This document shows, one piece after another, positions 1 through 8,519 of a stretch of DNA of 19,936 nucleotides. The notes beneath the pieces were generated by a model. That model was given only the letters and a program-made list of their open reading frames with translations. It was not told where the DNA came from and searched no databases. The position numbers were made by a program, and so were the translations under genes. Positions within the stretch are counted from its first letter, which is position 1, and each line of letters starts with the position of its first letter. Source of the DNA: DAOVVL01 sp965603095 (GTDB lineage Bacteria; Pseudomonadota; Alphaproteobacteria; Rhodospirillales; Magnetovibrionaceae); the NCBI GenBank assembly GCA_965603095.1, contig CBFDBQ010000042.1:1-19936 (forward strand), written 5' to 3'.

Positions 1-1
1 T

Positions 2-2893
2 GATCATAACATGCCATTTGTTTCGTTTGATGTTGACTTGGTTATGCAGGCCAATCTCAGCGCATGGATGAAGGGCTTACTGCTCGGCGCAACGGTTGTA
101 GATACAAGTTTCGCCTTTGGGGTTGACGAAACTATTGATCTTATTTCCCTTACTCCAGCCGAACCTACGGACGCAGGTTACGACGAATATGGCATCAAGG
201 TTACCGAACCTGATTTTCGCTATAACCTGATTGGACTGGGTGGAAACGGAGAAGAAAGTGAAATTGCCGCTACTCTTAATGTCTTGGGGTTTGATGTGTC
301 CATGCCCGCGACTTTTTATATGGGACTTCCATCTAAAGGTATTCTTCAAAATACCTTGGGGAGCATGACACTTGATTTCACTGCCGGTGATCCAACCGTG
401 ACGACTGAAGGGGCCGGCACCATTTCATCAAGCACTAGAAAAGATGTGGCGCTTTTTCAAGCAGATATTGATGGCTTGATTTCCAACGCCCTTACTGGCG
501 GTGCCACATCTGGCTTGTTTAGCGGCAAGATGGTGGCGTTCGGTGGCTCTGCATCCAAGTCCCCATGGGTAAGCTATAATTTTGGCGACATACGGTTTGG
601 TCCCGGGTTTGATTTTATTATCGGCTCTGATTTAACCCCAACATTGTTGGCCGATGTCTATTTCAGCGCCCCGGTTTTAGTTGATGGTTACGCCGATGCA
701 GTTACCGAACTTTATTCTGTGGATTGGAACAACCTTCCCGGTTTTAAGGCGGTTGACGATCAGGGTGTTGAGGTTACTCCGGTCTTTAAAGCTAATGCTG
801 CCTACGATTCAACCGTTAGTTTAGGCATTGATGGCCAGCTTGATATGTCGGCCTTCCATTTTGCGGCAGGAGCTTCGTTCTTGACGATTGGTGAGTTTGG
901 CCCACTGACGGCTCTTTCGGTCAAGACACCGACACTTGAAATACCATTGGTACAAAACAGCTATGACCTTGGCGGTTACGACAGCATTTCCGGCCAGTCA
1001 TTCATTTTGTTTGCGGCCCCAACGGTAAATGGCGTAACCGGATACGACACCATGACGTTCGGCACCGATAACGGGGATTATTATATTCAGGATATGACGG
1101 TTAATCTCGACCCCGACTTTGTTGGTACCGAACTGTTTAATTATGTGCTTGAAGATGCCGATGGCAGCACATCGGAAGCGACCCTTTCTATCCAGAACCA
1201 GCAGGCACCAATTATGATGTCGGTGGCCAGCGCCAATGAAGACGCGGCAGTAGGCTCAAATCTGGCGACCTTATCAATTCGTGGTTATGCCGGTGCAACT
1301 ACCGATATAACCTATGCATTAACCAATACCCACGGCGGGCTATTTTCAATTTCCGGCGACCAACTGGTTTTGGCGGCGGGTTCAGCAGGGTTTGATTTTG
1401 AAACTCTTTCCAGCTACGCCCTTGATTTCACAGCAACAAATAGCGTTACCAGCGATAGCTATATTTCGGCCCTTAGCTTTGCCATTAACGATGTGAACGA
1501 AGCACCAATAACCGTTGCCGATACTGGCGCCACAACTCAGGGCTCGTCGGTTACCATTGCCGATGTTATTGCCAATGATAGCGATCCCGATGCTGGCGAC
1601 AGCTTTAGCCTGACATCTGTTTCGGTTTCTGCTGGTTTGGGCGGAACGGCCAGCATAAGCGGTAGCGATATTTTGTTTGATCCCGGTATTGATTTTAATT
1701 CGCTGGGAGCAGGGGTAACCGGTGATGCCACGCTTTCATACGTTATTACCGATGCCGCTGGCCTGACTTCCACCGGTACCGCCACGGTGACCGTAACCGG
1801 AACCAACGACGCCCCAACATCCGCCGGCAACACAATTACCGCAATCGAAGATGTTGCCTATGCGCTAACAGCCGCCGACTTTGCCTTTTCCGATGTGGAT
1901 AGCAGTGATGCATTAAGTAGCGTGCGGATAGATTCTCTTCCTGCAGCTGGTTCGTTGTTTCTAACTGGTGTCGGCGCGGTTAGCACCACGGATGTTATTG
2001 CCATCGCCGATATAACCGCCGGCAACCTTACCTACATTGCGGCATCAAACGCCAGTGGTGCTGCTTATGCATCATTTACTTATTCGGTATTTGATGGGCT
2101 GGCTTATAGTGCAGCCGCTAGCACCATGGCAATTGACGTTACTGCGGTAAACGACCTGCCGACGGTTGATACCAATACTGGTGCCACAGCCACCGAAGGC
2201 GCCACGGTTACGTTAACCAGCGCAATGCTTTCCAGTTCCGATGTGGAAACTGCCGCTCCGGCCAGCATTACCTATTCGCTAACCACCTCGCCCACAGAAG
2301 GCACAGTTAAGTTAAACGGCACACTCGCAACATCCTTCACCCAGGATGATATTGATAATAATTTGGTAACCTATGTTCATGGGGCCGCATCGGCACCTAC
2401 CAGCGATAGTTTTGTTTTTGATGTTGATGACGGCACTGGCGGCTCAACAACCGGGCAAACATTTGCCTTTACCCTCAACCTCAACGATACCCTGACCGGG
2501 ACGGCGGGCGCCGATACGTTAAGCGGCGGGTTTGGTGATGACACCATTAGTGGCCTCGATGGCATTGATACCATTAACGGCGGTGCGGGCGCCGATACCC
2601 TGACCGGGGGTTTGGGTAACGATATATTTGAATACCTGCTGGCCGATATTGACGGCGTCAACATTGACACCATTGTCAATTTTGAAGTGCAGTCCGGCGG
2701 GTATGTAGACACCCTCGACCTTACCGATGTTCTGTCTAACGGATATACCACCATTACTTTTGCCAATGCCGGGGCAGACCTTACGGTTACCTGCAGTAAC
2801 GGGGCAAACACATACGATTTTGTCACCCTTGCCGGAATGGGCGGTTCATCACTGGTCGCGGATACGACCAACACCAACCTTTATTACATCTGA
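2..2893 (+). CDS. Large RTX/cadherin-like repeat surface protein, 5'-partial
   Basis: This is the C-terminal part of a probable type I-secreted surface protein or adhesin. The frame is open through base 2 and the first Met (base 11) has no room for a ribosome site, so the gene almost certainly begins outside the window. Counting from that Met, residues 1-395 are beta-rich and match no family I recognise. Residues about 398-825 form cadherin/VCBS-like domains; VNEAP, NDAP and NDLP motifs mark the boundaries, and FTQDDIDNNLVTYVH resembles a CSPG/cadherin-like repeat. Residues about 830-875 are glycine- and aspartate-rich calcium-binding RTX nonapeptides (GGFGDDTISG, GGAGADTLTG, GGLGNDIF). The last 85 residues resemble the C-terminal target region of type I secretion substrates (IVNFEV, LDLTDVL). 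No transporter genes are adjacent. Adhesion or biofilm function is inferred from the family. Confidence 0.85.
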   Translation, partial: DHNMPFVSFDVDLVMQANLSAWMKGLLLGATVVDTSFAFGVDETIDLISLTPAEPTDAGYDEYGIKVTEPDFRYNLIGLGGNGEESEIAATLNVLGFDVSMPATFYMGLPSKGILQNTLGSMTLDFTAGDPTVTTEGAGTISSSTRKDVALFQADIDGLISNALTGGATSGLFSGKMVAFGGSASKSPWVSYNFGDIRFGPGFDFIIGSDLTPTLLADVYFSAPVLVDGYADAVTELYSVDWNNLPGFKAVDDQGVEVTPVFKANAAYDSTVSLGIDGQLDMSAFHFAAGASFLTIGEFGPLTALSVKTPTLEIPLVQNSYDLGGYDSISGQSFILFAAPTVNGVTGYDTMTFGTDNGDYYIQDMTVNLDPDFVGTELFNYVLEDADGSTSEATLSIQNQQAPIMMSVASANEDAAVGSNLATLSIRGYAGATTDITYALTNTHGGLFSISGDQLVLAAGSAGFDFETLSSYALDFTATNSVTSDSYISALSFAINDVNEAPITVADTGATTQGSSVTIADVIANDSDPDAGDSFSLTSVSVSAGLGGTASISGSDILFDPGIDFNSLGAGVTGDATLSYVITDAAGLTSTGTATVTVTGTNDAPTSAGNTITAIEDVAYALTAADFAFSDVDSSDALSSVRIDSLPAAGSLFLTGVGAVSTTDVIAIADITAGNLTYIAASNASGAAYASFTYSVFDGLAYSAAASTMAIDVTAVNDLPTVDTNTGATATEGATVTLTSAMLSSSDVETAAPASITYSLTTSPTEGTVKLNGTLATSFTQDDIDNNLVTYVHGAASAPTSDSFVFDVDDGTGGSTTGQTFAFTLNLNDTLTGTAGADTLSGGFGDDTISGLDGIDTINGGAGADTLTGGLGNDIFEYLLADIDGVNIDTIVNFEVQSGGYVDTLDLTDVLSNGYTTITFANAGADLTVTCSNGANTYDFVTLAGMGGSSLVADTTNTNLYYI

Positions 2894-2940
2894 GTGTAAA
2901 TAAAATTATCAGATAAAAAATTCTCATCTGGAAAAAAAGA

Positions 2941-3243
2941 AGACTTGTGACCCCCATTTTAGAAAAAATGAAACCATATGCCCCTTAAGAAGGAAGGCTA
3001 TTGATTCCGGAGGTTACGTAATTCTGCGGTTTTTTGTAACTGCGTTGGAAGACTTATGCGCAGTTTCTCAGCATGTTGTAAAAAGACACATAAGTCGTCT
3101 CTGGTGGTTTAATGAAATCAATAACAGGGGCAGGTTATGAGTCCTTTTACATATTTGTAAATCAAGCCGATATTATGCTCTATAAAGCAAAAGAATCTGG
3201 TCGCAATCAGGCCTGCGTCAACCAAATTAGCTTGGATACATAA
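2941..3243 (+). pseudogene. Decayed diguanylate cyclase (GGDEF domain) remnant
   Basis: This spacer translates in pieces into the second half of a GGDEF domain. In one frame (3009-3086) it reads GGYVILRFF followed by VTALEDLCAVSQHVVKR, which fits GGDEYVIL... with the two catalytic residues D-E deleted. After a frameshift, bases 3094-3240 read VVSGGL, then NQADIMLYKAKESGRNQ, which is the highly characteristic GGDEF C-terminal helix (ADxALYxAKxxGRN). It ends at TAA 3241-3243, one base before the next gene. Stops and frame changes interrupt the match, so it cannot make a working enzyme. An extension back to about 2941 (LEKMKPYA, then EGRL) is plausible but weak. The domain assignment rests on motif recognition only. 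Confidence 0.65.
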
Positions 3244-3244
3244 T

Positions 3245-3664
3245 ATGAAAATTATTGAATGCAAAAATTCTGACGAAATTGCCGAAGCATGGGCGGTGAT
3301 GAACCAACTTCGCCCATCCATTGACCAGCAAACATTTGAATCGAGGGTCGCTGCGGCCAAAGAAAATGGTTATCGGTTGTTTGTCGGCAAACAAGAAGGG
3401 CGCATTGTTGGTGCCATGGGTTGGCGCATCGCCAATGATTTGGCGTGGGGGCGCTCGCTTTATATTGATGACCTTGTGGTTGATGAAAATTCTCGCAGTA
3501 TGGGTATTGGCAAAAACCTGCTTTCCTTCGCCACCGATGAGGCCGTAAAAGAAAAATGCAATAACTTACGGCTTAGCAGTGGTTTTGCCCGAGAAGAAGC
3601 GCACCGTTTTTACGAACGCGAAGGTATGAATAAACAAGGTTTTACGTTTATCGTCGCTATCTAA
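3245..3664 (+). CDS. GNAT-family N-acetyltransferase
   Basis: A 139-residue single-domain acetyltransferase of the GNAT superfamily, which transfers the acetyl group from acetyl-CoA to an amine; the substrate is unknown. The acetyl-CoA-binding motif A is clear: the beta strand LYIDDLVVDE (about residues 72-81) is followed by R84-S-M-G87-I-G89-K, the R/QxxGxG/A pyrophosphate loop. Motif B follows at residues 117-127 (EEAHRFYEREGM), in which the Tyr is usual for the family. The length is typical of small soluble GNAT proteins. There is no strong Shine-Dalgarno sequence in front of the ATG; TTGGA lies about 8 bases upstream. The gene starts directly after the GGDEF remnant and converges on fadE with only 11 bases between stop codons. 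Confidence 0.85.
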   Translation: MKIIECKNSDEIAEAWAVMNQLRPSIDQQTFESRVAAAKENGYRLFVGKQEGRIVGAMGWRIANDLAWGRSLYIDDLVVDENSRSMGIGKNLLSFATDEAVKEKCNNLRLSSGFAREEAHRFYEREGMNKQGFTFIVAI

Positions 3665-3675
3665 CAGCAAACTTA

Positions 3676-6102
3676 TCAGCGCAATGTTTTGTAAACGTCT
3701 TGGCTAAAGCGGTCTACCTGCACAACATCATCGCGCGCTTCCTCGGCGGCCTTGATTGCACCCAGTTCGCCATCATTTATAATTTTGTTATCACGGGCTG
3801 AGATGGCCATTTCCAGCATGGACGCTTTTTCAATTTCACCTTTTTTGCGGGCACCTTTAACCTTGGCAATTGCTGGCCCGGCAGTGGTTATTAAATCCAG
3901 CGCGTGTTCCAGCGCGCCAAACCCGGGGCTGGATGCGTGGGGTATGTATATTTCACGGCTAAGCATTTCGCGCACAATGCCATCTTCATCTAATAATGCC
4001 GCCGCCGCCGCATCAACCTGACGGTCGGTAGGGGGTTGGTATCTGGGGCCCAGAGGGAACGCCAGAATTGAAGCAACGCCTACCGCCAACCGATTTGGAA
4101 GGTTAACCAGAACGCCAATAAGAGAGCTTTCAATTTGATAAAGAGCGTGCGCCATTACCCAATCAAGCAATGGGCGTTCGCTTTCGGGCGATCCTTCGTC
4201 ATAAAACCTTTTTAACGCAGTTGATGCCAAATACATCCAAGCAAAGGCATCTGCCAGACGCCCACTTATATATTCCTTGCGCTTTAATGCGCCACCCAAG
4301 GTCATAAGAGCAAAATCAGCGATTAGTGCAAATGCAGACGACATACGGGTAAGGCGTTTGTAGTGTTTTGCCTCTGGCCCGCTAACTGGCGCGTTCAGCA
4401 GTGCGCCACCGGAAAGTCCTAAAAATAATGCCCGCATTGAGTTTTTACTAACGTGGTTGATATGACCGAAAAGAGATTTATCAAATGCTTTTAAATCATT
4501 TGCCATTATGGCTTCTACTTGGGGGTAGGCAAATGGGTGGCAACGAATTGCGCCCTGACCAAACACAATTAACGAACGAGTTAATATGTTTGCACCTTCA
4601 ACCGTTATTCCAATGGGGATAGATGTATAGGCGCGACCAAATATGTTTCGCGGCCCACCGCTAATTCCGGCACCGGCATGAACGTCCATGGCGTCGTTCA
4701 TGCATTGGCGCATTCCTTCGGTTAGGTATGCTTTTACAATGGCTGAAATAACAGTTGGGCTTTCGCCCGCATCAATGGACGCTGCAGTAGTTTTACGCGC
4801 CGCATTCATAACGTAGGCCATACCGGCCATGCGGCCCAAGCGTTCGCGTACACCTTCGAACTTGCCAATGGGAAGACCGAATTGTTCGCGCACCAACGCA
4901 TACGTTCCAGCCGCGCGGCAGGAAACCTCTGCACCGCCAACCGAAAGCGAAGGAAGAGATATTCCGCGCCCAGCAGAAAGGCTTTCCATCAGCATGCGCC
5001 AGCCGCCACCGGCTTGTTCTGCCCCGCCGATGATGAAATCAGCCGGGATAAACATATTTTCGCCTTCAACCGTGCCGTTCATAAACGGAACCCCAAGCGG
5101 ATCATGTCTATCACCCAATATTAAGCCTGAGGTGGTGGCAGGAATAAGTGCACAAGTTATGCCGGGGTTTTTGTTTTCACCTAAAATGTTGTCGGGATCA
5201 AAAAGATTAAATGATAGCCCAACAACGTCTGCAATCGGGGCCAGTGTAATGTAGCGTTTGGAAAACGTAAGGTTGATACCAATTACTTCTTTTCCTTCCC
5301 ACGAACCCCGGCAAACAATACCCGATGAACGCCCACTGGCGGCGTCCGATCCGGCATGGGGTTCGGTCAGGGCGAAGCAGGGAATGTCGGTACCATCGGC
5401 AAGCCGGGGCAAGAAATGGTCTTTTTGTTCTTTAGTTCCATAATGAACAAGCAATTCGCCCGGCCCCAATGAATTGGGAACCATTACGGTTACCGCGGCG
5501 GCAATGGAACGGCTGGATATTTTTGTAACAATGGCCGAATGGGCGGCGGCAGAAAATCCAAGGCCGCCATATTTTTTAGGGATTATCATTCCCATAAACC
5601 CGTTCTTTTTTATGAAACCCCACACTTCGGGTGAAAGGTCGCGGGCCTGAAATGTTTCCCAGTCATTTATCATGGCGCACAGTTCTTCCACCGGGCCATC
5701 CATGAATTTTTGTTCTTCGGCGCTAAGTTCGGGTATTTTAAAGTCTATAAGTTTTTGCCAATCAGGATCACCGGAAAAAAGGTCGCCATCCCACCAGACG
5801 GTTCCTGCTTCGAGCGCAATTTTTTCCGTATCACCGATGGCAGGCAACATTGATGCGACAATTTTCATGGATGGTGCAGAAACAATAAAACGGCGTATTA
5901 ACGTGACGCCAAATAAAACCGCAAAGAATACGTAAACACCAAGCGTAACCTTGAACGCAGTGGGCGAGTTAACACCCGCCACCCACCATGCAAGTATTCC
6001 AAATGCAACAAATGAAACCCATGCGAGATATCCGCGCCCCATATAGGCGAGCATGGCGGCAACAGCGAAAGAAGTGAGGATAATTATCAATGTAATTGTC
6101 AT
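3676..6102 (-). CDS. fadE: Acyl-CoA dehydrogenase FadE
   Basis: FAD-dependent acyl-CoA dehydrogenase that carries out the first oxidation of beta-oxidation (acyl-CoA to trans-2-enoyl-CoA). At 808 residues it matches the long membrane-associated FadE class (E. coli FadE is about 814), not the roughly 380-residue soluble dehydrogenases. Three hydrophobic segments lie near residues 2-20, 24-43 and 49-69. The dehydrogenase core begins near residue 130; TEPHAGSD (246-253) is the FAD/substrate signature, and E502 in TVEGANILTRS sits where the family has its catalytic base. The C-terminal 270 residues are the FadE-specific extension. A good ribosome site AAGAGG (6109-6114) lies 6 bases before the ATG and supports this start. 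It is the last gene of the operon. The electron acceptor is not visible here. Confidence 0.95.
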   Translation of the reverse strand: MTITLIIILTSFAVAAMLAYMGRGYLAWVSFVAFGILAWWVAGVNSPTAFKVTLGVYVFFAVLFGVTLIRRFIVSAPSMKIVASMLPAIGDTEKIALEAGTVWWDGDLFSGDPDWQKLIDFKIPELSAEEQKFMDGPVEELCAMINDWETFQARDLSPEVWGFIKKNGFMGMIIPKKYGGLGFSAAAHSAIVTKISSRSIAAAVTVMVPNSLGPGELLVHYGTKEQKDHFLPRLADGTDIPCFALTEPHAGSDAASGRSSGIVCRGSWEGKEVIGINLTFSKRYITLAPIADVVGLSFNLFDPDNILGENKNPGITCALIPATTSGLILGDRHDPLGVPFMNGTVEGENMFIPADFIIGGAEQAGGGWRMLMESLSAGRGISLPSLSVGGAEVSCRAAGTYALVREQFGLPIGKFEGVRERLGRMAGMAYVMNAARKTTAASIDAGESPTVISAIVKAYLTEGMRQCMNDAMDVHAGAGISGGPRNIFGRAYTSIPIGITVEGANILTRSLIVFGQGAIRCHPFAYPQVEAIMANDLKAFDKSLFGHINHVSKNSMRALFLGLSGGALLNAPVSGPEAKHYKRLTRMSSAFALIADFALMTLGGALKRKEYISGRLADAFAWMYLASTALKRFYDEGSPESERPLLDWVMAHALYQIESSLIGVLVNLPNRLAVGVASILAFPLGPRYQPPTDRQVDAAAAALLDEDGIVREMLSREIYIPHASSPGFGALEHALDLITTAGPAIAKVKGARKKGEIEKASMLEMAISARDNKIINDGELGAIKAAEEARDDVVQVDRFSQDVYKTLR

Positions 6103-6125
6103 TTGTTACCTCTTGTTACTTTTGG

Positions 6126-6173
6126 CTTAGTTTCCAAGTATCTTAGTTTTCAGGTACCTTAGTTTCTAAGGGG
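6126..6173. repeat. Three tandem 16-bp repeats at the fadN 3' end
   Basis: On the plus strand three consecutive 16-base units read CTTAGTTTCCAAGTAT (6126-6141), CTTAGTTTTCAGGTAC (6142-6157) and CTTAGTTTCTAAGGGG (6158-6173). The third unit contains the stop codon and last codons of the upstream minus-strand gene; the other two fill most of the gap before fadE. This looks like duplication of the gene's tail, followed by drift. Confidence 0.75.
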
Positions 6174-8519
6174 CTTTCCTTTTTTTAACATATTTTCAAC
6201 CCGGGCAAGTGACTTGGGGGTTTTGGCCAAACGCATGAAAGCTTTGCGTTCCAGCCTCAATAGGTCTTTTTCAGATAGTGTTTCCGTTACATCGGTTTCA
6301 CCACCGCTTAATACCCACGCCAACTCTTTGCCGATGGTAACGTCATGGGGGGTGGCAATTCCTTTGTTAGCAAAGTCACGCAGGGCCATTTCAAGTGCGG
6401 CGCGACCAGATGGCCCCGGCAGGGAAACTTCATAGGGTTCAGGCGCAGGGTAATTATCTGCCATTTTTAAAGCAGCAATCTTGGCTTTGCTTAAAACTCG
6501 GTCACGGTTCATTATTATTTCATCATCGGGACGTAAAAACATTAAATCGCGGGCTTCAAACGCTGATTTAGCGACCTCGGCCGTTGCGATTGTTTCAAAT
6601 GCTTTCATTACCGGGACCATGGGGCCACCGGGGCGATTTTTTGAAACAAACCAGCGCCCGATTAATTCCTTGCATCCACCCCAACCGGGGATAATTCCAA
6701 CCCCAACTTCGACCAGCCCGACATATGTTTCTGAATGGGCAGTTATATGGTCACAATGAAGAAGGGTTTCACACCCACCGCCAAGGGCCATGCCCGATGG
6801 TGCGCCCACAACCGGGAAGGGGGCAAACCGTAGCTTGGCCATGGTTCTTTGGCCCTGAGAAAGTATCCATCTTAGCAACGGCCAGATATGTAGCTTGGCC
6901 ACCACTAGAAACAGCCCAATGTTGGCGCCAACGGAAAAATTGCTTCCTTCGTTATAGATAACCAATGCCTTAAAACCTTTTTTAGGCAGGGTATCTACTG
7001 CCTTGGATGCCATCATTAGGGTAAACGGGTTTATGGAGTTCATCTTGGAAGAAAATTCAAGACACGCCACCCCATCACCGATATCCCATACGTTTGCAGA
7101 ATTGTTTGAAAAAATTGGTTGGGAACCAAGCTTTATATCCGAAAGAAGAAGCGTTCCTTCGGCCCTGATAACCGGCGCGTAATCGGAGCCATCAAACTGG
7201 GTAATTTTTCCATCTGTAATTTTATAAAATTTATCATCGTCAGGTACCGAAACAAGTGCCGCAAGCAGGGGCGGTACATTTATTCCGCTTTCATCTAGCT
7301 TTGCCGCAAACCACGCCGGGCCAATTTTATCGATAAGTTCAAACGGCCCCCATTTCCAGTTGTAACCAAGACGCATAGCCCTATCAACCCGTTCGATATC
7401 ATCTGAAATTTCCGGGACTAGCGATGCCGCATAAGCAAGGGTTTTGCCCAACACGTCCCAAGCATAGCGACCTTCGGCGCTATTGTGGGAAAGCGTGCCA
7501 CGCAGGCCATTTTTTTTATATTCCTTAGCGGCTTGTGGGGTCGGGCGTTTAGCGGTTGAATATTCACCGCTACTTAAATCTATAACCTCTTTTATTTTTT
7601 TACCACTATCGGTATTCAGGCGGTAAAATCCACCCTTGCCTTTGCGTCCGGTATAACCGTCGGCAATCATTTTTTCTAAAAGCTGTGGTTGTTTACCTAA
7701 ATCAATTAAAGCATCGGTTTTGGGCAAGGCCGTTTCCATGCTTTTCATTACGTGGGGCATTAAATCAAGCCCAACTAAATCAAGCAGGCCAAAAATACCT
7801 GTTTTGGGAATACCTGCCGGGCGGCCAAGAACTGCATCGGCTTCTTCAACTCCGATGCCTTGTTTGAAAGCTTCATTTACCGCCGCGCCCAACCAATATG
7901 TACCTATGCGGTTGGCAATAAATCCGGGTGTATCCTTGGCATGAACAATGCTTTTGCCAAGATTGTTATCGGCAAAATTTTCAAACTTGCTTAACGCAGC
8001 TTTATCGCAATCGGGGCCAGAAATAATTTCCAGCAATCGCATATAACGTGGTGGATTAAAAAAGTGGCTAATGAAAAATCTTTTTTTAACAGCCTTTGAC
8101 AGACCCTTGGCAAGAACCGCAAGCGGGATGGTCGATGTATTGGATGATAAAATTGCATCGCTTTTTAAATGTGGGGCAATTTTGGCATAAAGATCATGCT
8201 TGATATCAATATTTTCCAGAACCACCTCAACCACCCAGTCGCATTTTTTTATTTTATCAAGATTATCTTCGATATTGCCCGGGGTTATGCGTTTGGCAAA
8301 TTTAGGGTGCATTAGTGGTGCCGGGTCGGTTTTTTTTAATTTATTAATTGCGTCCTTTGCTATGACTGAGCGGTCTGTTGCTCCCTTGGGCACAATATCC
8401 AACAACAATACATCAGCCCCAGCGTTAGCCGCGTGGGCGGTAATACCAGCACCCATAACGCCCGCACCAATAACGCACACGTTTTTAATCTCAACAGATT
8501 TTTGCGGTTGCTTGGTCAT
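6159..8519 (-). CDS. fadN: 3-hydroxyacyl-CoA dehydrogenase / enoyl-CoA hydratase, FadN type
   Basis: Bifunctional beta-oxidation enzyme that hydrates trans-2-enoyl-CoA and oxidises the L-3-hydroxyacyl-CoA with NAD. The dehydrogenase comes first: Rossmann motif G18-A-G20-V-M-G23, catalytic H152 in SHFFNP and E164 in LLEII, then DTPGFIANRI (196-205) opening the C-terminal dehydrogenase domains. The hydratase half follows at about 480-690: GALGGG-type loop with E584 in GGGCE and E604 in LVEVG, matching the two catalytic glutamates of crotonase, then GIIPGWGG. This order is the reverse of E. coli FadB and matches Bacillus FadN (about 789 residues; here 786). The longer start at 8567 is rejected. 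The ATG at 8519 overlaps the fadA stop (TAATG), has GGAG 8 bases upstream, and leaves a normal Rossmann N-terminus. The partner thiolase is the preceding gene. Confidence 0.92.
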   Translation of the reverse strand: MTKQPQKSVEIKNVCVIGAGVMGAGITAHAANAGADVLLLDIVPKGATDRSVIAKDAINKLKKTDPAPLMHPKFAKRITPGNIEDNLDKIKKCDWVVEVVLENIDIKHDLYAKIAPHLKSDAILSSNTSTIPLAVLAKGLSKAVKKRFFISHFFNPPRYMRLLEIISGPDCDKAALSKFENFADNNLGKSIVHAKDTPGFIANRIGTYWLGAAVNEAFKQGIGVEEADAVLGRPAGIPKTGIFGLLDLVGLDLMPHVMKSMETALPKTDALIDLGKQPQLLEKMIADGYTGRKGKGGFYRLNTDSGKKIKEVIDLSSGEYSTAKRPTPQAAKEYKKNGLRGTLSHNSAEGRYAWDVLGKTLAYAASLVPEISDDIERVDRAMRLGYNWKWGPFELIDKIGPAWFAAKLDESGINVPPLLAALVSVPDDDKFYKITDGKITQFDGSDYAPVIRAEGTLLLSDIKLGSQPIFSNNSANVWDIGDGVACLEFSSKMNSINPFTLMMASKAVDTLPKKGFKALVIYNEGSNFSVGANIGLFLVVAKLHIWPLLRWILSQGQRTMAKLRFAPFPVVGAPSGMALGGGCETLLHCDHITAHSETYVGLVEVGVGIIPGWGGCKELIGRWFVSKNRPGGPMVPVMKAFETIATAEVAKSAFEARDLMFLRPDDEIIMNRDRVLSKAKIAALKMADNYPAPEPYEVSLPGPSGRAALEMALRDFANKGIATPHDVTIGKELAWVLSGGETDVTETLSEKDLLRLERKAFMRLAKTPKSLARVENMLKKGKPLRN

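Noticed and set aside
2377..2877. 166-codon minus-strand frame under the RTX gene
   Set aside because: Low-complexity Pro/Ser/Val translation is the antisense of repeated Gly/Asp/Thr codons; no ribosome site or domain.
2906..2931. Hairpin CAGAT...ATCTG after the RTX gene as a terminator
   Set aside because: The stem is only 5-6 pairs with an 11-base loop and is followed by A-rich, not T-rich, sequence on the plus strand.
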